13,533 nt of DNA from an uncultured Rhodobacter sp. (GCA_937901435.1 CALGTJ010000199.1:1-13533), one strand, 5' to 3'. Shown: positions 1 to 6,615, numbered from the stretch's first letter. The notes: generated by a model not told the origin, from the letters alone. Numbers and translations are program-made.

Positions 1-188
1 CTGCGCTCTTCCCGATACCGCGCCAGATAGTTGTAGACTTGGCGTGTCGAAAGCCGCAGCTCGGATGCCGCGCGCATCACGGCCTCACGCACGGGCGCCG
101 CCCCGTCAAGAATCCGGTCCAACTCGCGCGCGATCCGCGTCGCCTTGGCCCAAGCTTCATCCGAGGCATGCGCTCCGCCGGACGTCAT
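1..188 (-). CDS. TniA/TnsB-like transposase, N-terminal part (runs off the window)
   Basis: Only the first 62 codons are present; the gene continues beyond base 1. The translation begins MTSGGAHASDEAWAKA and then shows a helix-turn-helix-like stretch (about residues 38-60) containing ELRLSTRQVYNYLARYREE. That pattern is typical of the N-terminal DNA-binding part of Mu/Tn7/Tn5053-type DDE transposases (TniA, TnsB), where an AARELGLSxxxVYxLLxRYR-like segment is common. The DDE catalytic core would lie outside the window. The start at 188 is the only plausible methionine and no strong ribosome site is obvious. If the assignment is right, the end of the transposon should lie between this gene and the plus-strand gene at 337. 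I infer the family from this short segment only; another HTH protein is possible. Confidence 0.6.
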   Translation of the reverse strand, partial: MTSGGAHASDEAWAKATRIARELDRILDGAAPVREAVMRAASELRLSTRQVYNYLARYREER

Positions 189-236
189 CGATATGAAACT
201 TTCGAAACCGGCTGGGCAGTGCGCCAACAGGGCGGC

Positions 237-339
237 CACTTGCTGAAATACGGAACCAAAATTGAAACCTTAAGCTGAAAAATGATGTGCGATATCGCCG
301 TATCTTCTAGAAATCACGTAATAATCATGTGCTGAAATG
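237..339. repeat. Three TTTCAGC motifs upstream of the transposase, possible transposase-binding sites
   Basis: The sequence GCTGAAA (TTTCAGC on the minus strand) occurs at 242-248, 274-280 and 331-337. The first and last copies share a longer match: CACTTGCTGAAATA at 237-250 and CATGTGCTGAAATG at 326-339. Tn5053/Tn402-type elements carry multiple short transposase-binding repeats outside tniA, so these could mark that end of the element. No target duplication or partner end is visible, so the assignment is inference. Confidence 0.3.
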
Positions 340-1335
340 GTGAAGAAAATGCGACACTGGTTTATGCCTGGGCCACTCGAAGAAGAACCGGATGATTTGC
401 CTCCTGGGCCACGGGCGGAACCGCCCGACACTGCTGTCATCGACGACTGGGCAAAGGCAGAGGGGGTTCACGCTGCACGACTAGCAGGAGTGGCTGGACG
501 CCTGGGAGCTCTGGATGACCGACTGCTGCGTGGCCCGGAAGGGTGGCAGTATCGGCTCGCGCTGATCGAGGCGGCGGATCTTAGCTGGTTCGCAGGAGAT
601 CGGGTGAGTGCTGATCGTCTGGCGCTCTGGGTATCGATGCGGCTCTCGGGCGCACAGGATGACCCAAATGCCCTGGCAAGAGTTGGATGGGCTATTCGGC
701 GACTGACAGGCGGTCCAGGACCAAAAGGTGACTTGGCCGCCTTCTTGGATCGCCGCGATCCCGACAGCATTGAAGACAGCGCTGAGCGTTTCGAAGATCG
801 CGCGGGCGGATGGTTGCACGTAATGGCAGCCGCGGCCAATCTCCACCCAATCACGCGGGCTTGCATGGGCTTTCATCTCTGGAACCTGGCGGGCCTCGGA
901 CAGCACGGCGACCAGATGGAAGCCGCCGTCACCGCGTCTAGGATCGCGGCCAGTGACGGAAGCGGCGCCATTTTCGCTCCGCTCGCTATGGGCGGGGCAG
1001 GGGGGCTGCGTGCTTCGGGCTTGCCACCTGAACGCTTGGCCCGCTGGTTGGATGGGATGAACAGCGCAATTCTAACGGCGATGCGTAATCTAGATGATAC
1101 CCAGACATGGAGTGCTCGGGCGGAAAAAGTCATGTCTCAGCTTTCGGGGCGGACTCCGGCCGCTCTTCGTTCGGCGTTGACAGAGTGGCCTTTGGTGTCG
1201 GCCCCGATGGCGGAAGTCTTAACAGGCGCAAGTCGCGCGGCTGTTCAAAGGAACCTCGCTTGGATGGAAGAGAGGGGCCTGATCCGAGAAGTGACGCAAC
1301 AAGGACGCTTCAGGATGTGGCGGATCAAGGACTAG
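337..1335 (+). CDS. DUF1612 / HTH_13-type DNA-binding protein (RHE_PE00001-like)
   Basis: This 332-residue soluble protein has no signal peptide or membrane segment. The C-terminal 60 residues (EWPLVSAPMAEVLTGASRAA followed by VQRNLAWMEERGLIREV and a basic GRFRMWRI end) look like the helix-turn-helix domain that closes the DUF1612 family known from rhizobial and roseobacter plasmids. The N-terminal part (GRLGALDDRLLRGPEGWQYR, then EAADLSWFAGDRVSADRLAL) matches that family's layout of an LDERL motif followed by an ADACASLWIDGELV-like motif. Family members are often plasmid-borne; their function is not established. Starts at 337, 349 or 364 are all possible and none has a clear Shine-Dalgarno sequence. 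The 337 codon overlaps the last TTTCAGC repeat, so the true N-terminus could have been altered by the neighbouring transposon. No operon partner is visible. Confidence 0.6.
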   Translation: MVKKMRHWFMPGPLEEEPDDLPPGPRAEPPDTAVIDDWAKAEGVHAARLAGVAGRLGALDDRLLRGPEGWQYRLALIEAADLSWFAGDRVSADRLALWVSMRLSGAQDDPNALARVGWAIRRLTGGPGPKGDLAAFLDRRDPDSIEDSAERFEDRAGGWLHVMAAAANLHPITRACMGFHLWNLAGLGQHGDQMEAAVTASRIAASDGSGAIFAPLAMGGAGGLRASGLPPERLARWLDGMNSAILTAMRNLDDTQTWSARAEKVMSQLSGRTPAALRSALTEWPLVSAPMAEVLTGASRAAVQRNLAWMEERGLIREVTQQGRFRMWRIKD

Positions 1336-1764
1336 ACCGTTGGGATCAGATCCAGCGACAAAGACCTTCTCGGTTCATTGAGGGAGGAGCGCTTGCCGCC
1401 AACGCTTACGTTCATCGATGCCGCCAAAGGGTCGTGGTTTGAACATCGACCTAAGTGTTTTGGTCAGAATCGCTCTTTGTGATCCGACAGCGAGCTATGG
1501 CAGCCTTTCGAAAAGATCGGGTGTATCCTTGTCGCGCCGCCTGCTAAGATCCTCGCCAAGATGCAGACAAGGGTGCTTAATTCGTGTCAGGCCTTTGCAG
1601 CCCTCAAAGTGGGCCCAGCCCCCTCTGGGCATGCCCACGCTTACGATCAGCGCACCGCGTATTGGACAAGTCCGCTTGAATGATGCTCCCTTCTTCCTGC
1701 TGCGATCGCCCCGAACTGCCCAACAGCCGCGAACCGAGACTGTTCGCCCCGTCGACAGTCGGCG
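1336..1764. other. About 430 bp without a supportable gene
   Basis: Open frames on both strands here (for example 1418-1783 plus and 1495-1923 minus) have arginine/serine-rich, low-complexity translations and match no family I recognise. They overlap each other, and the minus one runs into the arsR remnant. The stretch sits between a plasmid-type gene and a decayed regulator, so it is probably degraded coding DNA rather than designed intergenic sequence. Confidence 0.5.
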
Positions 1765-2009
1765 GGTGTGCACCTTACGGTAGTACCAACGGCCCGTCAT
1801 TCCATACCCCTTCTTTCCTCGACATGGCTGCCGCTTGGGGTCGAGCGCACGTAGAAGCCTTGTGGAATAGCCACCTGCACCAGCCTGACGCCGACCGACC
1901 TTTCGCCTTCGACAAGCGTACACAAGATCAACAGGCGATTCCGGCTGGCCAACGCCTTGAGCAGCGCCTCAGCCTTGTCCGCGTTTTCTTGGATCTGCTT
2001 TACTTTCAT
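1765..2009 (-). pseudogene. Decayed ArsR-family repressor (SoxR/BigR-like)
   Basis: The minus-strand frame from ATG at 2009 starts MKVKQIQENADKAEALLKAL and continues ASRNRLLILCTLVEGERSVG. This is the standard opening of SoxR/BigR-type ArsR repressors up to the first helix of the winged-helix domain. After residue 40 the expected recognition helix (SQSALSQHLARLR) is missing and the frame runs to a stop near 1797. Pieces of the rest survive in other frames: SRKEGVW is read near 1800-1825 and WYYRK at 1774-1788, about 74 codons from the start, where intact relatives have an IYYRL motif. At least one frameshift plus substitutions has therefore destroyed the gene. Relatives control sulfur-oxidation or sulfide/persulfide genes, which fits its place beside a sulfite dehydrogenase locus. 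A sequencing error could explain one shift but not the lost recognition helix. Confidence 0.65.
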
Positions 2010-2013
2010 ATAT

Positions 2014-2025
2014 TCGCATATGCGA
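2014..2025. promoter_or_regulatory. Perfect 12-bp palindrome, probable ArsR-type operator
   Basis: TCGCATATGCGA is a perfect dyad 4 bp upstream of the arsR remnant's start codon, embedded in an AT-rich tract (CATATATTCGCATATGCGAC). SoxR/BigR-type repressors bind AT-rich dyads containing CATATG-like cores next to their own gene. It also lies about 90 bp upstream of the ECF sigma gene. If the repressor is dead, the site may be an orphan or be read by a related regulator encoded elsewhere. Confidence 0.5.
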
Positions 2026-2113
2026 CGGTATGAATTTATTTTAAGCCCTGACCGGATTTTTCCAGCGCGCCTTTTTTGCTTTGACCCTACCTGCAAACGC
2101 GGTACGGTTCGTC

Positions 2114-2617
2114 ATGGCGCAGCTGACCTCCATTGAAATCCTATTGCCTGAACTTCGGGCCTATGCGATAGCCATTTGCCATTCCCGCGAGGAGGCTGAA
2201 GATCTTGTTCAGGATGCTGTGGAACGGGGGCTGCGATCAGGTGGGAGGCCAGACCCGATCGGGGAACTACGGCCCTGGATGTTCCGTGTCATTCGCAACC
2301 TGCATTACGATGAGCTGAGAAAAAGGCGCGTGCGTCGGGAATATTTCGCGGCCGAAAAACGTCTATCCAATGAAGCGGGTGCGTCGGACACCGCGCGGGA
2401 TGTGTTGATCCGGCTGGCCTTTAAGAAACTGCCGCCCGAGACCCGCGAGGTTCTGTGCCTCGTTGATATCATGGGGTTGAAGTACGCCGAGGCGGCGAAA
2501 GTGATGGATGTGCCGAACGGAACGGTGATGAGCCGGATCAGCCGTGCCCGCAAGGCGTTGCTGGAAATCGTCGATGGGGCCGAAACGGCAAAGCAGGAAG
2601 TGACGCGGAAGACATGA
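2114..2617 (+). CDS. ECF RNA polymerase sigma factor (RpoE4-like, sulfite locus)
   Basis: This 167-residue protein redirects RNA polymerase to a small regulon. Sigma region 2 spans about residues 8-75: EEAEDLVQDAVERGL is region 2.2 and LRPWMFRVIRNLHYDELRKR is region 2.3-2.4. Sigma region 4 spans about 104-152, with LPPETREVLCLVDIMGLKYA followed by VPNGTVMSRISRARKAL as the -35-binding helix-turn-helix. There is no sigma 1.1 or 3 region, as expected for ECF factors. I chose ATG at 2114; an in-frame TTG at 2081 would add 11 unconserved residues, and neither has a good Shine-Dalgarno sequence. The stop overlaps the anti-sigma start (ATGA), implying translational coupling. The arrangement with a convergent sulfite dehydrogenase resembles S. 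meliloti rpoE4-sorT, where RpoE4 responds to sulfite. I see no ECF-type promoter in front of this gene, so autoregulation is not shown. Confidence 0.9.
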   Translation: MAQLTSIEILLPELRAYAIAICHSREEAEDLVQDAVERGLRSGGRPDPIGELRPWMFRVIRNLHYDELRKRRVRREYFAAEKRLSNEAGASDTARDVLIRLAFKKLPPETREVLCLVDIMGLKYAEAAKVMDVPNGTVMSRISRARKALLEIVDGAETAKQEVTRKT

Positions 2618-3354
2618 ATGAACTGAACGACAAGGACTGGGAACAGGTCAACGCTTACCACGATGGTGAGTTGTGCGCGGCCGACATGCGCGCGTTCGAG
2701 GGGCGGCCTGCATCCGAGCCCGCGCTTGCCGCAGCGCTTGAGGACGTGCGGAACGTGTCCGTCAGCTTGGCGGCCTTGCGACCGGACCTCGTGCATTCGG
2801 AATCTATGCCGGAAACTAGTGCCGCAAATAGTAGCTGGCACCCCCGGCGCTGGCTGGCGGGCGGTGCTGTCGCTGCGGGAATTGCCTTGGCTGTGGTATT
2901 CGGACCCGCTTTTGTCGCCACCCCGACAGCTTTTGACATTCACGCTGAACTGGCCGCTGAGATGTATGACGTCGAAACCGCCGATCTGCGGCCCGCCGCG
3001 ACAGGCGGTGCGGTGGGCGTACCCGACCTGTCCGTCGCAAACCTGACGGCTGTTGCCTTCCGCACATCGGACAACGGCGAAGTCATGCATTATGCGGGTC
3101 AGAATGGATGCAGGTTGACCTATTTTCGCGGCGCGTCCGTTTTCCCAGAGAGCAGCGACACACCCGGTCAGCAGATCGCAACCTGGCTGTCCGGGGATCA
3201 CCTTCGTCATATAGTCGTCGCGACAGGGATGGACCGCACGCGGTTCGATGCTATCGCCAGTTATCTGATGCTTGAAACCCGCGAACGTGTTTCCGAAAGC
3301 GTGATGGCGTCGCTTTCGGAGGCAACCCGGACGGCACGGTCCTGCGTCGGCTAG
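2614..3354 (+). CDS. Transmembrane anti-sigma factor paired with the ECF sigma
   Basis: This 246-residue protein overlaps the sigma gene by 4 bp. The cytoplasmic N-terminus (about 1-80) contains NAYHDGELCAADMRAFEGR, a short conserved opening typical of anti-sigma factors without a zinc site; no HxxxCxxC motif is present. One membrane segment lies at about 82-103 (LAGGAVAAGIALAVVFGPAF). The periplasmic part (about 104-246) has two cysteines, C166 and C244, of which the second is almost at the C-terminus. It would hold the sigma factor at the membrane and release it on a periplasmic signal. Given the adjacent sulfite dehydrogenase, sulfite or a related sulfur species is a reasonable inferred signal. 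It ends 1 bp before the convergent cytochrome gene, leaving no room for a terminator between them. Confidence 0.82.
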   Translation: MNELNDKDWEQVNAYHDGELCAADMRAFEGRPASEPALAAALEDVRNVSVSLAALRPDLVHSESMPETSAANSSWHPRRWLAGGAVAAGIALAVVFGPAFVATPTAFDIHAELAAEMYDVETADLRPAATGGAVGVPDLSVANLTAVAFRTSDNGEVMHYAGQNGCRLTYFRGASVFPESSDTPGQQIATWLSGDHLRHIVVATGMDRTRFDAIASYLMLETRERVSESVMASLSEATRTARSCVG

Positions 3355-3355
3355 G

Positions 3356-4105
3356 TCAGTTGGTTTTTGCGGTGTCCGTCAAGCTGTCAAGATAGGCAAT
3401 GACATCGGCCTGATCCTGCGCATCACGCAAGCCTGCGAACCCCATCTTGGTGCCACGGACTTCGCCACGCGGATTTGCAAGGAACGCGGCAAGACGGTCT
3501 GGGGTCCAATCGCCCCCGTATTCAACCAGCGCGTCGGAATAGCGAAAGTTGTCGACCGCTGCCACGGGTGCCCCGACGATACCATAAAGGTTGGGACCGA
3601 CGCGATTGGACCCACCTTCGTCTACCGTATGGCAAGCCTTGCATTTCCTGAACGTCTTTTCGCCGGCAGCCGGGTCGCCCTGCGCAAGGATCTCGGCGCC
3701 GGGAGTTTCAACCTCCTCCGCATCTGCGGAATCTGTCGCTTCAGTAGCGGCATCTGATCCGGCTGCGTTCTCCGATCCGCCCGTGACCTGGGCCACGTAT
3801 TTCGAAACCGTTTCGATTTCTTCCTTGGTCAGGGTTTCCGAAAAGGCTGGCATGACTCCGATTCCGCTGGTCACGGCTGCGCGCACCTGATCGACTGTCG
3901 GTTTGAATTCATCGAGGTTGGGGCCGACCTCGGCCTCCGAACCCACATCTTTCAGCGCGTGGCAAAGGGCGCAGGCAGGTTGCGCGGTTTCAGTGAAGAT
4001 CTTACGGCCAGCATCCAGATCAGCCTCGGCGCTCGCAGCACCGGCCATCAAGGCAAGAAAAACTGCGCCGCCGAGTCGTGGGGTCGTTTGGGTGGTCATG
4101 TTCAT
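3356..4105 (-). CDS. Di-heme cytochrome c, electron acceptor of the sulfite dehydrogenase (SorU-like)
   Basis: This periplasmic electron carrier is 249 residues long. A Sec signal peptide occupies about residues 1-26 (GGAVFLALMAGAASA). Domain 1 (about 28-108) binds heme through CALCH at 45-49 with M85 (GIGVMPAF) as the likely distal ligand. A linker rich in Ala/Glu/Asp covers about 109-140. Domain 2 (about 142-245) binds heme through CKACH at 155-159 with M221 (GTKMGFAG) as likely ligand, in the cytochrome c2/c550 style. The start is supported by GGAG a few bases upstream of ATG 4105. It lies 55 bp downstream of sorT on the same strand, so it should receive electrons from sulfite oxidation and pass them to the respiratory chain. 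The SorU partner I know from S. meliloti is a small mono-heme protein, so the tandem di-heme form differs; a SorB/SoxD-like ancestry is an alternative. Confidence 0.85.
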   Translation of the reverse strand: MNMTTQTTPRLGGAVFLALMAGAASAEADLDAGRKIFTETAQPACALCHALKDVGSEAEVGPNLDEFKPTVDQVRAAVTSGIGVMPAFSETLTKEEIETVSKYVAQVTGGSENAAGSDAATEATDSADAEEVETPGAEILAQGDPAAGEKTFRKCKACHTVDEGGSNRVGPNLYGIVGAPVAAVDNFRYSDALVEYGGDWTPDRLAAFLANPRGEVRGTKMGFAGLRDAQDQADVIAYLDSLTDTAKTN

Positions 4106-4127
4106 GTCTCCGGTTTTTTGTTGTCAA

Positions 4128-4152
4128 ACCGGCGGCAGAGGATGCCGCCGGT
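4128..4152 (-). promoter_or_regulatory. Intercistronic stem-loop between sorT and the cytochrome gene
   Basis: ACCGGCGGCA and TGCCGCCGGT form a perfect 10-bp, GC-rich stem with a 5-base loop in the 55-bp gap. No U-run follows it in the sense of transcription, so a strong intrinsic terminator is unlikely. It could stabilise the upstream sorT message or lower cytochrome expression relative to sorT. Confidence 0.6.
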
Positions 4153-4160
4153 CAGTCAGC

Positions 4161-5345
4161 TCAGCTGACAGTCACGTCGACGGCATGGGCGCGCCAGCCG
4201 TTATTGCCATAACCCCGTTCGTTGGGCGGAAAAAACTCGGGTTGGGTAACGCCCGCTTCGTTGGTGGCACGGCTCGCCAGCATATGTGTGCCTTCGGACA
4301 GCTCCGTGATCAGCACGAATGGCCGCCATGCATAGGGGCCAAGGTCCGGGCCAAGGAACTGCGCTTCTGCCCAGTTTTGCCCCCCGTCGGTGGACACCTC
4401 GATCTTGTCCAGACCGCTGACACCGCCCATGGCGACGCCGTGGACCTGCACCTTGCCGGTCGCCGCATCCATCAGAGGGCCGGTGATCCAGGATTTGACG
4501 GCCATCTCGTACATCGACGGCTGAGAGGGATCGCCCTTTACCCCCACGGGGCGCACGCGATAGCTGGTTTGCTGGATTTTATTGGGCGATTCCTCGGCCG
4601 TCATTGCCAGACGTTTGAGATACTTGACGTTGTTCACGCCATAATACCCCGGAATGACCAGCCGCAGGGGGCCTCCATGGGCGAGGGGCAAAGGCTCACC
4701 GTTCATCTCCCACGCCAGGATAGCCTGATCCATCGCGGCCTTTGGAACCGACCGTTCGACCTGGATCGTCTCGGGTGGAAGACCTTCGGGGATCTCTTCG
4801 CCACCTGTACCGGTCAGGAACACGGCGCCCGCATTCGCACCGCCCATCGCGTCAATCACGGCGCGCACCGGCACGCCGGTCCACACCACGTTGCCCGCAG
4901 CACCAACCGACCACTGCGAGCCGCTGGTTTCATGATCGAAAAAAGCGCGCCCGTTGCCCGAGCATTGCAGCACACAAACCACGGTTTCGACCGCGAGCGT
5001 CTTCATCTCGCCCACAGTCATCTTACCCGGGTTCGCGACCCCGTCGATCTCGACCTCCCAGGCATCGCGATCTGCGACGATCTCGTCGGGTGGGGCGGGC
5101 AGGTTATTGCGTATGTAAAGCTCGGTACTGGGCGTGATCAGCTCCGAACCTTGCGCGGCGCGCTTCGTCTCAAGCGTCTGCTTGGAATGGACGATCATGT
5201 CCTCGGCGTCTTTCCATGCGACGTAATCTGGCAACGGCTCCCCGTCTGATTGCGCCATCCCCGGTGCCCCGACTGCAGCAGCCACCATCGTGCCCGCTGA
5301 TCCGATCAGGAAATGCCGACGCTTTACGTTTTCTATGATTTTCAT
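4161..5345 (-). CDS. sorT: Periplasmic molybdenum sulfite dehydrogenase (SorT-type)
   Basis: The protein oxidises sulfite to sulfate in the periplasm and delivers electrons to a c-type cytochrome. It has 394 residues. A twin-arginine signal is present at the N-terminus (KRRHFLIGSAGTMVAAA, residues 8-24), so it is exported folded with its cofactor. The sulfite-oxidase molybdopterin fold covers about 50-260 and includes LYIRNNLPAP (77-86), the molybdenum-ligating cysteine C128 within LQCSGNGRAFF, and the GEPLPLAHGGPLRLVIPGYY block (217-235). A Mo-cofactor dimerisation domain with an Ig-like fold spans about 265-392 and includes EVSTDGGQNWAEA. There is no heme domain, so the cytochrome gene downstream is the likely acceptor. 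The start is supported by GGGAGGA upstream of ATG 5345. Opening motifs (VHSKQTLETKR, LITPSTELYIRNN) resemble S. meliloti SorT more than SoxC. SorA is the main alternative name. Confidence 0.88.
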   Translation of the reverse strand: MKIIENVKRRHFLIGSAGTMVAAAVGAPGMAQSDGEPLPDYVAWKDAEDMIVHSKQTLETKRAAQGSELITPSTELYIRNNLPAPPDEIVADRDAWEVEIDGVANPGKMTVGEMKTLAVETVVCVLQCSGNGRAFFDHETSGSQWSVGAAGNVVWTGVPVRAVIDAMGGANAGAVFLTGTGGEEIPEGLPPETIQVERSVPKAAMDQAILAWEMNGEPLPLAHGGPLRLVIPGYYGVNNVKYLKRLAMTAEESPNKIQQTSYRVRPVGVKGDPSQPSMYEMAVKSWITGPLMDAATGKVQVHGVAMGGVSGLDKIEVSTDGGQNWAEAQFLGPDLGPYAWRPFVLITELSEGTHMLASRATNEAGVTQPEFFPPNERGYGNNGWRAHAVDVTVS

Positions 5346-5408
5346 GTCTTTCCTCCCGTGGTTCGAAGCATTTGCACTCCACGGTATGCAGCAGCTTCAT
5401 GCGTGACT

Positions 5409-5434
5409 AACGTGTTGGGGATGCATTTTATTCC
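5409..5434 (-). promoter_or_regulatory. ECF-type promoter of sorT
   Basis: On the minus strand GGAAT (5434-5430) and CGTT (5412-5409) are separated by 17 bp. This fits the GGAA(T/C)-N16/17-CGTT pattern of ECF sigma promoters. It would start transcription near 5402, giving a leader of roughly 57 nt before sorT. The sigma factor encoded at 2114-2617 is the obvious candidate user. No similar match was seen upstream of the sigma gene itself. Confidence 0.65.
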
Positions 5435-5439
5435 CGCGG

Positions 5440-6009
5440 AACGGAAAAATATTCGCGAAGCCCCAAATAAGTGGATGCACGTGGCCGGGTCGGCTGGCCA
5501 AAGGACGGTGCCCGCTTGTGCGGCCGCTCTGCTTGCCGGATAACCCATTTTGGTAATTGGGGTCGTGCGGTTCCGATGCTCAGTCAGTTGGATATGGGGG
5601 GCGCACGGCTCCCGGAGGCTGCGCCAACAGATCAGAGCCATAACCGGCAGGGTTGTCGGATGGAAAAGCGTAGGAGCCGTCGCGCAATACAAGAATAACC
5701 ACTGCCGAAAGTCCCTGGGAAGACCCGTATGTTGTATTCAACCGAGGGGCAGGGTCAGAACGTTGCGACGGATCAAGATCGATGGATGCGGTCAGGTGCC
5801 GTGTCAGCGCAGTCGGCGCCACGTAATTGAGAAACCGCACGGCTACGCAGTTTGTCCGGAAATAGATGCCCGCCATCGCGCGACTTCCAGATAGCTGAAC
5901 CACGGCAGCAGCGCCTTCGACGCTGGCACCGTCCTATTTCTATATCTGAGAAACACGCCGCTGCGACCGCTCAGACGGTCGCCGCTCCGATGGCGAAAAG
6001 CTCATGTCG
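5440..6009. other. About 570 bp with no supportable gene
   Basis: Short open frames occur on both strands, but none has a recognisable domain, a good start site or consistent coding character. A minus-strand frame at 5580-5903 ends with a protein-like tail (ILVLRDGSYAFPSDNPAGYG) and could be the decayed 3' end of a gene. A 7-bp hairpin, GCGACCG/CGGTCGC with a 6-base loop, lies at 5963-5982 just before the iteron-like repeats. It has no T-run and may belong to the origin structure. Confidence 0.45.
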
Positions 6010-6127
6010 TGGTAACGTAATTAGTGAGACTCACGGTTGATTTTTTCGTTTGATTTCAGCCGATCATTGGTAACGCTATTTCTGGGATGGTTAGCTTATT
6101 CGTGAGATGGTAACGTCAACCATAGGA
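6010..6127 (+). repeat. Iteron-like array of 20-bp direct repeats (candidate oriV)
   Basis: Five related 20-bp units share the consensus TGGTAACGTTATTCGTGAGA. They lie at 6010-6029 (18/20 matches), 6034-6053 (12/20, degenerate), 6068-6087 (16/20), 6088-6107 (17/20) and 6108-6127 (14/20). The last three are in perfect tandem with no spacer. A 20-bp period is close to two helical turns, as in iteron plasmid origins where the Rep protein binds one face of the DNA. AT-rich sequence (TTGATTTTTTCGTTTGATTTC) lies within the array and a DnaA box follows. No Rep gene is recognisable beside it in the window, so the origin may be a relic or served in trans. Confidence 0.65.
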
Positions 6128-6137
6128 CTGTCCGATT

Positions 6138-6146
6138 TGTGGATAA
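6138..6146 (-). promoter_or_regulatory. Exact DnaA box
   Basis: TGTGGATAA on the plus strand is the exact complement of the consensus box TTATCCACA. It begins 10 bp after the last iteron-like unit. One 9-mer can arise by chance, but its position beside the repeats is the usual arrangement of iteron-type plasmid origins. Confidence 0.6.
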
Positions 6147-6270
6147 CTGATGAGGGTGTGACTACTGGAAGATGATGCTCAAGACATTGCAGAAATGAGA
6201 GCGGAGGTCTTACGGCGAGCTTAGCGACCCCGAAGGAGCGACTAACATTGGGGCCCTTATCCCGTTTTTT

Positions 6271-6615
6271 ATGATGGTGTTGATGGCCAAGGGGTTCATC
6301 GTCGCGACGCCGTTCATAGTAAGAGCGATTTCTGGAAATATCATGATGCCTGCGCTGTCGGGCGGAGTGGGCGGGAGCTACGGATTCATGCGGGCGGCCA
6401 TGGGTAATCAACAGGCTTACAATCGTTATCTCGTTGGGGGGGCAAGTGGGGCCGAATACGCCGCACTCAAAGCGCGTCAGATGTTTGGAGTGCAACAAAT
6501 GCCGCAACGGCCGGGAATGGCGAATGCGAACCCCACGGGGGGCAATCCATCGACGGGGACTGGATCGCAGATGTTGGCTCAGCTCGCACGACTAGGAAGA
6601 TTGGGGCGGCGGTAG
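6271..6615 (+). pseudogene. 5'-truncated membrane protein fragment, possibly VirB6/TrbL-like
   Basis: The frame is open from 6199 to the stop at 6613-6615. The first methionine codons (6271) fall inside a hydrophobic stretch (ALIPFFMMVLMAKGFIVATP), so the 5' part of the gene is probably missing. After this membrane segment come a glycine-rich piece (SGGVGGSYGFMRAA), NRYLVGGASGAEYAALKARQ, and a proline/glycine/asparagine-rich tail ending LARLGRLGRR. Type IV secretion VirB6/TrbL proteins end in this general way, a last membrane helix followed by a low-complexity tail, and such genes sit near plasmid origins. I recognise no specific motif, so the family guess is weak. It could be a small intact membrane protein with an unusual start. 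Confidence 0.35.

Noticed and set aside
1495..1923. 142-codon minus-strand open frame as a gene
   Set aside because: The translation is arginine-rich with no family resemblance, except that its WYYRK segment fits the decayed arsR; it is best explained as a shifted frame of that remnant plus noncoding DNA.
2081..2113. TTG at 2081 as the sigma-factor start
   Set aside because: The extra 11 residues lie outside the conserved sigma region and there is no better ribosome site; ATG at 2114 fits the usual ECF length.
2305..3210. 301-codon minus-strand open frame across the sigma/anti-sigma genes
   Set aside because: It overlaps two well-supported genes on the other strand and has no recognisable motif.
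3903..5249. 448-codon plus-strand open frame opposite sorT
   Set aside because: It is the antisense shadow of the sulfite dehydrogenase and cytochrome genes; its histidine/arginine-rich translation has no domain signature.
5580..5903. 107-codon minus-strand frame with a protein-like C-terminal tail
   Set aside because: The tail around DGSYAFPSDNPAGYG looks plausible as coding, but the N-terminal half does not, there is no ribosome site, and I recognise no family. It is mentioned only as a possible relic.
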